Position numbers and translations under genes: made by a program. The notes below the pieces were generated by a model. The model was not told the DNA's origin. It did no database searches and saw nothing but the letters and a program-made list of their open reading frames with translations. Source: Irineochytrium annulatum (taxonomy: Eukaryota > Chytridiomycota > Chytridiomycetes > Chytridiales > Chytridiaceae). From it: DNA of 35,301 nt. Location: positions 1 through 35,301 of the forward strand of contig JADGJL010000173.1 in the NCBI GenBank assembly GCA_027600665.1, given 5' to 3'. Positions 22,301 through 33,972 of this stretch are shown in pieces. Position 1 is the stretch's first letter; every line of letters begins with the position of its first letter.

Positions 22301-25300
22301 GAACCAGTTCTACCAGAAGGGCCTCTACAACCAGCCGATTGTCCCCCCCAAGTCGACGATCTCCGACAGCTCGGCCAACCCCAACCCCTCCCTCCCGGCT
22401 CTCGTTCAGGCTTGGTACATGTGAGTAGAGTGCATCGAAGACGAAGACGTGTTTTGAGAGTAATGCTAAACTTCTATGCCTACTTTAGGGGTTCGCCTGT
22501 CTTCTACTTCGACCTTGGAGCCATCCCCAACATCGACCAGACCACCGCCGTCGTCCCCACCTCCCCTGAGATCGAGGTTATTGCTAACGGTGCTCCGTTC
22601 GGCCACCCGGTTGTGCAGCTCGGCGCGCAGAACTCCACTGGCTTCTATGGGTATGTATTTAGGCATCTGTTTCGTATACATGCTCGGACGGTTATCTCAT
22701 GGCAATGCTCTAGCGTGAACTTCTATGACATCACCAACAACAAGGCCTACCGTGCGGAGGAGTTCAAGTCGTTCGCTCAGTTCGGCTCGCCGTTCAGCCC
22801 CCTCCAGGAGTCCCAGGTCCTTAACTGCCCGATCTCGTACACCGAGCTCGCGGCCCACTCCGACGTTTCCGCCTCGGCTGTCCTCTACGGTGTCGACCCC
22901 GCGGTTGTTCCCAGCGTCGCTGGCGTCCCGATCCTGTTTGCCGGCTCTGGCTTCACTGCCAGCTCGGTCGTCTACATCAACGAGCAGCCCGTGAACTCGT
23001 CGCTCGTCACTATACTGTCGGACTCTGCTATCATCGTCTCGGTCGATGTCACCGCCTTCCCCGGTTCTGAGGGTGTCGTCTCCGCCTACGTCGACGGCTC
23101 TCTGTCGTACAACATTAAGTACTACAGCGTCGAGGACCGCATCGACACGATCACGGCGAACACGCTTTTCACCGGCAGCAAGGAGGAGGCTCTCGGCCTG
23201 TACGGCTCGTTCCCGGCGTCGAACATCGCCTCAGGCGCCGCTTGCGTCTTCAACGTCACCGACAACGGCGTCATGACCCCGCTCACGTACGTCAACAGCA
23301 CCTACGCGACCTGCAACCTCCCCGTGGTCGAGCACTCGGGCAAGCTCACTGTCAACGTCATCATGTCGGTCCCGACTTTCGACGCCCCGACGAACTCGTT
23401 CGGCATCCCGACCTCCCACATCAACCTTGTCCGCCCGGGCCTGTTCATGCCCACGGGCTTCAAGGGAGCCTTTGCTGGCAGCGCGCCTATCAACGCCCTC
23501 TCGGTCATCTCCCCGGCGCCCGTCGTTACTGGCGCTAGGTTCTCGACTTCGGGTGCCAGCATCATCGTCACCCTCAGCGCCCCGGCCCAGATCATCAGCT
23601 ACAGCTCCTACGAGGCGTCCAGCTCGCAGGTTGTCTTCGTCGACCTCTCGAGCCCCGTCCCGTGCTCCACAGTCTTCGTGACCAACTACCAGGGCCCGTC
23701 CAACGTCGTCCCTGGCAAGCTCGCGCGTGATGGCAACCCGACCGACTGTCTCCTGACCCAGCTCTCGCCAACCCAGCTGAAGCTGTCCCTGGACTCTAGG
23801 TTCGCCAACTCGGACCCGGCCGCCATCGCCCCGTTGAACCTGATCGTCGCGAGGGTCAACACCCTCTGGGCCGCCAACGCCGCGTACTCGCAGCTGGCGC
23901 AGAGCACCGCCACCGTCCAGTACCCGCTCACGATCGCCGCCCCGGTCGTGGCCGTCAACGCCCCGCAGTACCTCCCCAACTGCCCTGGCACCGATCTCGT
24001 CATCGACATGTCGGCCGTCACCGGATCCCTCGGCAGGGCGTTCACTTCGGCCTCGTTCGCGTCCTTCACGTCCCAGTCGAACATGAACGGCACGTCGCAG
24101 TACACCGCCCTGACCTCGGCTCTTAACAGCGGTTTCGCGAGCTTCCTGGCTGGCGCGCCCACGTTCACGATCCCGACCTCGGCCCTCTGGACGTCCCAGG
24201 ACTCGAGCAGGCAGACCGAGCAGTACCTGTTCACGTTCACCCTGGTAAACTTCATGAACATGCCGTCGACGGCCTCGATCATCGTTGCCAAGACCTCGGA
24301 CGCCTCTGCCCCGTACGTCTCAGTCCAGGTGCCCCAGAGCCCTGACGTCGGTGAGCCCATCATCGTCTCGGCCGCCGCTCAGTCCGCTTGCGGCAAGTCG
24401 GACGCCATCGTCTACCAGTGGTCGATCGGTGCCGGTGCATGCCCCGGTCTCACCATCCCCTCGACCCAGGCCGGCTCGGAGCTGTACATCGCCCCTTTTA
24501 CTCTCCAGCCCAACACGACGTGCAACCTTGTCCTCGGCGCTAAGTATTCTAGCGGCTCCGTTTTCAACCAGAACGTTCAGTTCACGACCGCTTTCGATGT
24601 CATGGATGTGTCTGCCGGCTCGTCCCGCACCATCGGCTACGGCCAGACCGCCGTCGTCAGCGCCGTCCTCTCTGACTCCGGTTACTCGTCGAACCCTCCG
24701 ATCAAGTGCTCGTGGGTCTGCCTGACCAACGGTTACCTCTGCGACGTGAAGATCCAGGCCCAGCTCGTGTCCTGCTTCAACAACAAGGTGAACGGCCTCG
24801 CTGTTGGCGCCTACAGCTTCAACGTCACGGTCACGAACACGATCACCCAGGCCAAGATCGCGTCCCAGGTCGCCGCCGTCGTCACGGTTCAGGCTACCCA
24901 GGTCCCGCTCGTCACGCTCTCGGCCAGCCACGTCAACCCCGCGGCGTCGTCGGACAACTTCTACCTCGAGGCCACCGTCGACCCCAACTCGGTCCGCTCC
25001 AACTCGCTCATGTACAGCTGGGGTGGTTGCCCGAACACCCCCTACGGCGTTGTCGACTTCTCCGTCGCGAGCAACTTCAAGGTCGACCTCACCAAGTCGA
25101 ACCTTCAGACGCTGGCGTTCTCGTCCTCGGCCCTCAAGCCGGCGGCGACTTACTGCTTCTCCGTCACGGTTACCGACCCTGCCTCCTCGGCCGGTGCACT
25201 TGGGTCCGCCAGGTTCACGTTCACCACCCGCGACGCGCCCCAGGCCGGTTTCTGTCAAATGAGCAACGGCCAGTACCAGTGCTCGGCCTTCACCACCGAC

Positions 25301-26905
25301 GCCGAGTCCTACCCGCTCCACTACACCTTCAGGGCTCGCCAGAGCGGCTCGTCGGCCTGGACCATCATTCAGGCCAAGTCCGCCTCGTCCTTCGTCACCG
25401 TGCCGTCGCTCCTCAGCGGCTTCCAGATCTCCGCTGTCGTTTCTGACGCCGCCGGCTCGATCGGCTCCTGGAACGTCGTCGACACGGTCTCGAGCACCAA
25501 CACCCGTCGCGCGGACGCCGGCGCCTCCATCAGCGCTGCCGTCTCTGCCTACGCCCAGACTCAGAACACCCAGCAGGCTGAGGTCGTCCTCGCCGCGGCC
25601 TCCATCGGCGTGTCTCCCTCATCGTCGGTCTTCGCTAGCGTGCTCTCGTTCGCCCAGACCATCCTCGCGTCCCCGAGCACGGTCGTCGACACTGAGTTCC
25701 AGGGCCCGTACTTCGCCAGCATCATCAGCAACCTTGCCGGCTCGGGCTACCAGCTCTCGACTGCCCAGGCCGCCAGCGTGTCCTCGATGATCTCGACCCT
25801 CATCAACGGTGTCCGCTCCGCGGGCAAGGCCTACAACCCGGCGACCTGCATGTCCTCGGACTACACCAGCCTCCTCGTCGCCGGCCTTGAGCAGACCGTC
25901 GGCTCGACCTCGAACTCGTTCTCATCCGTTTCGAACGTCCAGGCCTACGTCAACGACTTCGAGAACGTCCTCGCCAACGTCGAGACGTGCATGGCCAGGA
26001 GGATGGCGCCCCAGCAGATCGCCTTCGCGTTCAACGGCAAGTTCCTCGTCAGGAACGTCGGTGTCGCGAACCCGGCCGCCGACAGCACCTTCTGCAGCTT
26101 CAGCGTCCCGACCGGCCAGATCCAGTCCGCCTCCGTCTCGTACGGCTGCGGTGTCAAGCCCGTCTCCATCTTCCCGTCGGCGACCAACTACACCGACTAC
26201 GGCGCCAACGTCACGGACCTCACCTTCCGCGACATGATCACCGAGGGCTCCGTCAGCATCTCGTCTACGACCTTCACTCTCCCGCTCACGGCGTCGTTCT
26301 CGAGCAACTACGGCCTCCAGGGCTACACGGTCCAGCCAAACAACGCGATCTCGTACACGGCCAACTCGTACCCGCAGTTCAGCTACGAGCCCCTCTGCAC
26401 GTTCTACCAGCCGTCGACGGGCCTGTGGTCCAACTCCGGCTGCAGCGCCACGGCTGTTAACTCGACCACCCTCACGTGCCAGTGCAACCACCTCACGGAC
26501 TTCAACTCGGCCGTCAACCCGATCCCGGCTCCGGCTGGCTACGTCCCGCCTGCCAAGCTCAACCTCGGCGCCATCATCGGCGGTGTTATCGGTGGTGCCG
26601 TCCTCATCGCGGCGATCGCGTTCGGTGTATTCTGCTGCCTGAGGAACAAGAAGAAGAAGGCGGCGGATGTCGAGGGTGGGGCGACGCGCGCGGCGGCCAA
26701 CACCACGGCGGCTAACAACCGGCCGATGTCGCAGGCCAAGAGGCAGTCGGAGGTGAAGGTCGCTGCTGGAGCGGCCTTGTCGGCGGGTGTTGCTGGGGAG
26801 AAGGAGAAGAAGCCGACTCGGCCTAGGGGTGCCCTACCTTCATACGTCTTCCCGCCCACGTTTGAACAGCACGTGGCGAGGAGGGGGCGTCGCAGCGTCG
26901 TTTAG
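19320..26905 (+). CDS. GT4-GT2 glycosyltransferase fused to TIG/REJ/GPS ectodomain and TM
   Basis: A 2399-aa protein from seven exons: 19320-19632, 19694-19871, 19936-20245, 20312-20924, 20989-22420, 22489-22650 and 22714-26905. In order: short basic cytosolic tail; hydrophobic signal anchor about 31-49; four-cysteine EGF-like module (C77, C89, C91, C100); GT4-like, GT-B-type region about 112-470 (SVLLVVDNLEDNLAVSLAQS, then GGIGYHTLDAQRQGL and MSVELADQVVFSS); GT2 domain about 513-740 with VILVDDGSTD, FIDDDDYSKP (DxD) and GGFTEDYGVGFEDYEF; a Cys-containing linker; a TIG/IPT-like domain near 1060-1130; a long Ser/Thr-rich region with PKD/REJ-like modules (about 1540-1850); a GPS-like motif at 2231-2266; one membrane span about 2287-2312; and a basic cytosolic tail. 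GT domains are strong calls; TIG and REJ are pattern-based. The two halves may act as a Golgi or cell-surface glycan enzyme with a sensor-like stalk; this is inference. Confidence 0.85.
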
Positions 26906-27827
26906 GCGGCGACCTAGTCGATAATTTTTATTAGCTATCAGTTTTTGGGTACCATTCACTTTTGCATTTAACTTTAAATGAGAGTAGCATTTTTTCTAAA
27001 GGGGGATTTTTTTCTTTTGCGACGATCTTACAAGTTGTTCCTTTTCGACATTCCCGGTCAGTAAATGTCGCGCATCGACTTAATAATAGATAAGATATTG
27101 AACTGTGACGCACGGTGCCTTCCAAAACGTGATTATATTGCACGTACTCACAAAGATATTAAATGCATTTAGTCGAGGCTCACACTTTGCGGCATGAGCG
27201 GGCTCCAAACTAACTGGGGACGGGCTACGAAGGCAATGCGCTTGCGAAGCTGCCGGTATCCTTCGCTCCAAATCGTCCAGCCCATTCCAATCCTCGACTT
27301 CTGCGAACTTGATAATATGTCTCGAAGTATCTGCCAACCAACCTGCGGGAGTGCCTCCTCCATGAACTGCTGAATGAGTGACCAAGAAATCTCCGCTTGC
27401 TGGACATGTTCGAGGCGCATTTATCAATATGTAGAAACCGATCAAGGAGCGTCTGGATTACTGGTGGACCGCCGAGAGAATCACCGGCAGAGCGAGAAAA
27501 GTCGAACGATGTAGCGTGCACCGCCCTTTCTTATTCAGTAATTTTCCGGGAGACATGCACGGCCTGGTTAAAAAATTAAATAAAATATATATTATTATTA
27601 TAATTACATAAAAATTTAATATTATAATTTAGATAAGGAGCCCCCTTCCTCAGTTCCTTAAGTAAAATAAGTGTACCAACGAAGATAGTGCGATAATGCC
27701 ATTAGAAGCGAGAGATTTGCAACTGTGGCGAAGGGTTCCGTACTGCGCATTGTGTTGAAGATTTCCACTCGATCTACGCCATCGCGCAGCTCGACCGCCG
27801 AGGCCACCCCTCCGACGCGACCGCGCA
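26906..27827. other. Intergenic, glycosyltransferase fusion to CFAP92
   Basis: AT-rich spacer of about 920 bases, holding the 3' UTR of the fusion gene and the CFAP92 promoter. Several minus-strand open frames between 27080 and 27521 overlap in different frames and show no family motif. No RNA gene is recognised. Confidence 0.4.
27568..27637. other. Nearly pure A/T island
   Basis: About 70 bases made almost wholly of A and T (runs such as aaaaattaaataaaatatat and attattattataatt), in a window whose genes are GC-rich. It lies about 190 bases upstream of the CFAP92 start. It could be promoter DNA, a matrix-attachment-like element or simply neutral spacer. Only composition supports it. Confidence 0.5.
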
Positions 27828-30800
27828 ATGAGTAACGCGACGCTCTTCACGTCGACGCCCGGCGTCACGCCAATGAACGCGACCGGCTTCAGCGCGCCGA
27901 CGACGGATGGCCCGCTGGCGATGGCCGCCATGGCCGCGTTGGCCGGGATCCCCGACGAGACCCATCAGATCAGGCTTTCCATCGGCCTATCCTACCAAAT
28001 CGACAAATCCTCGGTGCCGCCCCATCTGCTGCAGCTGCAACAACAGCAGGTTCGTTGGAGCTGGTTTACGCGTTTTGTGTTCGGTACAGAGGTTAAATAC
28101 CATTTAAGCTCCTGCAGCAGCAACAGCAGCAGCAGCAGAAGGATCAGCAACACGGCAACAACAGCAACAAACATCTTCACCCGAACCGCAATCAGCACAA
28201 GCCTGCCCCTGTACCCCGAAGCGCAAAGAGGGAAGAGTCACGCGTTTTCTTCGTCACATATGCGGGCCCACCTTGTGAAGGGAAGACGCCGCCGTTGGTG
28301 GCGGACGCGAACAATTGGGCGTCGACCCACGACGTCGTGGTTAATTTGCCCATGATTAACGAGGTCCTATCACGGCCGATGGACTTTTGCATATTTGAGG
28401 TCATTAAGGTGGCCCTACCGCCGCCCCCGCGGAAGAAGGATTACAAAAAGGGGCAGGAGAAGAGGGATGCGAAGGAGCAAGAGAATGAGAGGGACATGCC
28501 GAAGTCCACCGTGCCGAAGGTCACCCTTGTCAATACGGGTCTTGAGACTAAGCAGCAAAGGGCGAAGCGCGCGCAACAGCTCGTGCAGCCGGACGTGCCG
28601 CTGGCGGCGAACGGCTCGCCCGACGCGTCGGACCCGGACGTTGGTGCCATTTTAAGTTTGAATGCCGCGTCGGACAGGCTCGTGGCTACCGCGGTAGCGG
28701 CTGCGACGGCAGATCTGGTCGCATACCCGCATTTGCTGGGAACGCCTCCGACGACCGAGACGCCACGAGGGGTGCCGGCGTCGGCTCCACACATCGGTCC
28801 CTCTACTCCAGCGAAGGCTAAGAACACGCCGCCTTCTCCGGCGGCCGTGCATAAAGCAACTCCTCCAAAGGCGAAGGTCTGTTGCTTTGTGCACTTACCC
28901 TCACACACTCGCTAAATCTATCTGATCCAGGTGGCACCATCGCCGCTAAAAGCTGCCTCGTTTCTTGCGATGTCGCAAGTGCCTCGGACCGCGCCATACG
29001 ACAAGTCGTTGTCGTACCTAGAATCCCGTCCAACGGTGGACCCGCCGGCGGTGCTAGCACGGCCGAAGAGTGAGCCGTTCTTAAAGAAGGCGGAAATCGA
29101 GCACGCCTTGGAGAATGCAAAGAAACGGACGATACAGACGACTTTTGCCAATGCGCCTCCTCCCGGTCACTCGGACGACGGACACCCGGAACCACCCGCC
29201 GTCGCTGCTGCAAAGACCGCGCCTCCACCTGCAGCCGCCAGCCAACCTGTGAAAGCGAAATCGCACAAGACGACTTCGAACGCGCCCTCGTCCGCCAAAG
29301 GCGCCCGCGCGACCCAGTCGAGCACGTACTCCGATGAAGAGTCCGACGCCGAAGGCATCCGCCGCACGCGTCAGCAAAAGTCCAAGTTCGATGCGCCCCC
29401 GCACCGCTCCCCCGAGGTCCCCCGCAAAAAGAAACAGCAGCGCTCGTCGTCCAAGACCTCCAACACAAAGAAGAAACACCCAACCATCCACCCGAATCAG
29501 TCGCTCGTTCGACGCCGTAACGACGACGACGACGACGACGACGATGTGCCTAAGAAGGAGTACCCGCACCCGCACCACTTTGATCACCCGGAGCGACACA
29601 CGACTCATAATTACTATGGGTCTATACATCACGTCAGGCGGTCGAGGAGCGCAATGAGTCTTGCGAGCGTAAGCCAGATGGCGCATCGGGCCAGGACGCC
29701 TCCGCAGCCGCATCATCACGATCACCCGATGTCGATGTTGTATCCACGGAAGAAGAGCAGGGATGCGGGGGCGCCTGTGGTGGTGGCCGCCGACGGGGAT
29801 GGGAAATCGGTGACGGCAAAGAAGAGTGGGAAGAGCCAGGAGCGGAAGGAGAAGAAGGAGAAGGCAACGGATAAGAAGGAGGGTAACGCGGACATTTACT
29901 CGATCATGAACGACCGGGGACTCTTTGCCGGGCTTAATTTCTCGGCGATGCAGGCGGGCGCGAAGAAGCCGACCGTCAGGCCGAGCTTGAGACCCGTGTG
30001 GTTTGAGAACCTTCCTGTCGGCATCGAGACGAGGGTCCTGCAGGGCGAGGGTCGGACCAGCGTGGCCGACTCGTCCGATGCGGAGCGAAGTAGGGGGAGA
30101 GGAAACAAGAGGGATAACGGGAAGTTTAGGGTGAAGAGCGCCGATCGCGCCAGGGCCGACGACTCGAACACGTTCATGGACCGATCCGGAAACGACATCT
30201 CCGCGCGTGGGAGGTCCAAGAGCGAAGGGAGGGGCATGAACCGCAGCAGCCGCGACGACAACGACGAGGGCGGGTTGAGGCGGCGATCCAAGAGCTCGAG
30301 GTCTGTGTCCCGTAGTCCCGGCCGCAGCAGAAGCAGGAGCAGGAGTGGTCCCAGCATCGCGCACCGGTCCGGTGAGGACGTCGATGACTCGGCCGCTGCG
30401 GAGCGGCTCAGGACGGCCATGATGGACCCGGACGCGGCGCATGTTATTCTGGCAACGCGGGACGAAAAGGTTAAGAGGGAAAAGAAGGGGAACATGACGC
30501 TCGAGACGCAGAGGGTGTTGGTAGGGAGAATGAGCGTCGATATGGCGGACTTAGTGTTGGGGAAGATGAGCGTCACGGGGATGTTGAAGGATAAGGTCGA
30601 GGGGCTTACATCGTTCCAGGTCAGCATAAGTGCGGATCAGGCTCTTTTATCGGAGGAGCAGGAGGAAATGTACGTGGTGCTATATCAACGTATTCAGTTT
30701 TCGCTAACGTGGCATAGCCTGAACCCTTTGTCAATCACTATCTCCGCCGCCTACGGTATGCCCTCTAAACCTGTCTCCTTTGCACAGCTCGACCGGTGCT

Positions 30801-32627
30801 GCTACCCGACCATGACGCTCTTCCAATTCTTCACGTACCCGAAGTACTTCGAAGCCTGCAGAGACGAGCCCCACGGCGAGACTTGCACCTTCGAGACGCG
30901 CCACATCATCCTTTCGGGCCTTATGGACCGCGACAGGCTCGTCAGGGACATTGCGACGGATAAGTTGAGGGTTGAGGTACACGACCGGCAGCTACGCGTG
31001 CCCGATGATTTTGCGCAGACCGTCGTCACGAGGGACGGGGTCGCGAGGACGGTGGGCGAGATGGTGCCGAGGGCGCCGTATGGCGTCGCGACGTTTGATT
31101 TGCAAGAGCTCATAAGGGGGAGCACCAAGCTGGGGCTCGTGTCGCCTATACTTCCGTGCAGGAGAGAGAGGAGGAAGGCCGTTTTTCCTCCGGGCTTATG
31201 GCTCGAGTCAGGCGCGATGCTGACGATCAGGGTCGACCTCTTGAGGCCGCTAGTAAGGGAGTCCGCCGGCGTGTTCTTGAGTCTCAACACTGGGCCATTC
31301 CAGAGGATGATCGTGATGGTCCCGTAAGTTAAATTGTGCGGCTTTTGTATGCTGTACTGACGGGTTTGAATAGTGCGAACGATGTGGTGACGCTGAGGCT
31401 GATTGAGGAGGAGGTCGAGACGATGAACGCCGCGGCGCTGTACGTCTGCGTCGAGGACAAGAAGTTGCGACGTGCAGCGCTGATGGACATTCATCTCCAA
31501 CCGGAGGAGCTCGGATTCTCGGAATTGGACGTCGTCACCGGGTTCGCCCTCTTTGATAGCTCCGTCAGGATTTTCTTGCTGGAAGGGCTCCACGGGAGAG
31601 GCATACAGAGGATAAAGGACGTTATTGCGGGGTATGATGACCTTTTGATGGCGTTCTCTAACATGCCGCCCTCAGGAACCCCGAGGCCGCTCACGCAATC
31701 CTGCACACGTCCACGAAGAGAACGTACAAAGAGCGCAGATGGAATCCGCTGTCATTGGGGTTGCTGCACGTCCGCATGACGTCCGACATCGCCGATATGG
31801 TCCATTTGGCGAGACACTACGTGATTGAGAACATCCCGCGCAACTGCTTCGAGTGCCTGATGTTCTTGAGCAAGGTAACATCATGTACTCTCTATCTTAC
31901 GCTAAATCTAAGGCAGTGCGTGGACACGAACGAGGAGTTTGCGGACATATTGATCGAGGACTTCCCAACTCTCGCGCAGATGAGCTCGATGCTCTCCACT
32001 TTTGGCGAGGTAGTCGCCTACGAGTCCATTTCCTACGTGGAGAGCCCCGAGCTTCTAGAGCTGGCGGAACTAGAGAGGCAGGCTGAGGCTGCGCAGAAAG
32101 CCGCGGCTGCGACCGATAACGTAAGGCCCCCATTCCGTAATGCAGCGTTAATGGGAACTACAGAAGCAACGCAAGAGAATTGACGACCGGAACAGAGCCT
32201 TTGAGGTGTGGATGAAGAAACAGAGCCACTTGCATAAAGATTTCCTTCAAGAATACCAGGTAAAAAGACTTCCGTCTTTCGACGTAACTAAATCGTCTTC
32301 AGGAAAAATACCCTTACTTAGGAAAACCACGTGCGCGCGATTATCAGGAGCGCCCTGTCTTCAATTACTCCATACAGGAAATGTCTTCGATATCCGAGCA
32401 GCTGGCACAGACGCGGGCGAACATGAAGAAGGTAAGCTTGTGTATAAGTTACAAAACAGAGCCTGATCGCTTGTGATCAGAACAAGTCGTACCTGTACAG
32501 CACGTTGTATGATTTGTCACTGCCACCGGTCGACTTGTACGAGGAGCTCCGGAAAGATCCAATTCGTGGTACGCTCCCACCACTGCAGCTGCGAGAAGGA
32601 AAGAGACAGCAGCAGCGAGTACGATAG
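27828..32627 (+). CDS. CFAP92-like (DUF4550) flagellar axoneme protein
   Basis: Probable cilium/flagellum protein, 1471 aa, from nine exons: 27828-28049, 28109-28876, 28931-31323, 31374-31631, 31676-31874, 31917-32120, 32164-32259, 32303-32431 and 32481-32627. The N-terminal two thirds are low-complexity: a Gln run across intron 1, Pro/Ala-rich and Lys-rich segments, eight Asp in a row near 530, and an Arg-Ser tract near 775-805. The conserved core begins about 920 with FSLTWHSLNPLSITISAAYG and continues through CCYPTMTLFQFFTYPKYF, HIILSGLMDRDRLVRDI, LRVEVHDRQ, YGVATFDLQELI and ESGAMLTIRVDLLRPL. This order matches the DUF4550 domain of CFAP92 (KIAA1257). A later block, LDVVTGFALFDSSVRIFLLE (about 1179-1198), matches the second conserved part. 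The C-terminus is helical and charged. The exon 2 acceptor could be 28108 or 28117. Confidence 0.75.
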
Positions 32628-32821
32628 ATTATTATAAAATCCTGGACGTTTATGTCTTCCACATTTTATACTTTATTACACGATCAAAATGTTTGGATAT
32701 TTTTATATAAAGACAAATGGAACAAGGATGCATCGTTATGTTGGCCCAAATGCAATGTCACGACCCAAAGTTGCCGTGAATAGGCAACGGTTCCCGAACA
32801 ACGAAATCGCGGCCTGGCACG

Positions 32822-33382
32822 TTATCCCGCCACAGCCGCCTTCTTCGCTGCCTCAGAGGCCCGCTTCACAGCCTCCTCCTCCGCCTTCCGCTTCGCAAAG
32901 TAGTGCTCCTTCACGATCTCGAGCCGTTGCCGCTGCAGCAGATGGTAAATTCAAGGGACCAAAAATAAACAAAAAAAAGAGGAAAAGCAAACCTCTTTCC
33001 GACCGTGAAGGCATTCCATGTAGTCCTCATAGTACAATCTGCAGTCCTCCGTCTCGGCCGTCTGCACGTAGCACTTTGTGAGCTCTTGGAAGAATGGGAA
33101 GCATCGGCCCCGGCCGCCGTTGGTCCCGAAACCTAGGAACCCACGATTCAGGAGTCAGTTACGAGCAAGCAGGACACGAAGATGACCCCGGATCCAGGAC
33201 GCTGTCGAGTGCCGTGTGAAGACTCATCATTGCCCAAACTTCATCCGCGCCCTTCCAACCACCCTTCGCCCACACCGGCATCCCCGATCCACCCGATCCA
33301 CCCGTCCTCTTTCACAACCTCGCGCTCAGGGCACTCCGGCCCTGGCCATTTCGCAGGTCGCGGCCATTGTACCTGATGCCAT
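32822..33382 (-). CDS. NDUFS5: NADH:ubiquinone oxidoreductase subunit NDUFS5 (15 kDa)
   Basis: Accessory subunit of mitochondrial complex I, located on the intermembrane-space face. Three minus-strand exons: 33382-33373, 33132-32993 and 32932-32822; introns 240 and 60 bases. The product is 86 aa. Exon 1 is only ATGGCATCAG, giving MAS plus the first base of Gly; exon 2 then reads GFGTNGGRGRCFPFFQELTK. The twin CX9C motif is intact: RCFPFFQELTKC and DCRLYYEDYMEC, as in proteins imported and oxidised by Mia40. The C-terminal exon is a Lys/Glu/Ala-rich helix (VKEHYFAKRKAEEE). Other ATGs closer to exon 2 do not keep the frame, which is why the distant mini-exon was chosen. The gene converges with CFAP92 (195 bases between stops) and diverges from SF3A1. 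Confidence 0.88.
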
Positions 33383-33972
33383 TTTCGCAAAAAGTCGTCA
33401 CGCCCAAGCCGTGCTGGCAGCGTATCGTTCTCAATGGGACCTCTATCGTCGGACTCGTGGGTGCCGATTACTTCCTTGATTGAACCTGATAGTCGTGGAC
33501 TACAATTCTCTGCAAAAGTAGACAGCTTCACTTTCATGTTTGCCCCTTCGTAGTGGACGATGCTATCATTTGCTTGTTTGTTTCTCGTGTTATCGCTATG
33601 CTGTTGTATTCGTTGTATTTCAATCGTAATTCTGTTATCGCTTTTATTGTGTCATATGCTTCTTCTGACACGAAAGCAAAATAAAAAGGGGGACGAGGCA
33701 TTGATTTCGCGCGCAGGGTGGGAGACGTTCCGTAGTTGGGCAGCGTTTTCCAGCGTCAAAAAAGAAGTTGCGAATGAAAGCAATGAAGAGCACCTCACGG
33801 AGTGGCCGCCGTACGAATTCCAGCGTCCAGCAAATCACTATTACAAGAACGTCGGCACATTAAGTAATGCAGGTGCTCCGATTGCAACGAGGTTAATTGG
33901 TAAAAACTCACGAGCTGTCATGGTAATGGGGGGTAGGTCAAATTTCCACCAGATCAAGCATTTTCAGCTGGA
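33383..33972. other. Divergent promoter region, NDUFS5 / SF3A1
   Basis: About 590 bases shared by two housekeeping genes pointing away from each other. A plus-strand open frame (33560-34258) crosses it but runs into the SF3A1 exons in a different frame and shows no motif. A T-rich stretch ending in TTTTCAG at 33961-33967, six bases before the SF3A1 ATG, may be a leader-intron acceptor. Confidence 0.4.

Noticed and set aside
27080..27521. Minus-strand open frames in the spacer before CFAP92
   Set aside because: Three frames overlap with no recognisable family, no convincing splice sites and AT-rich surroundings.
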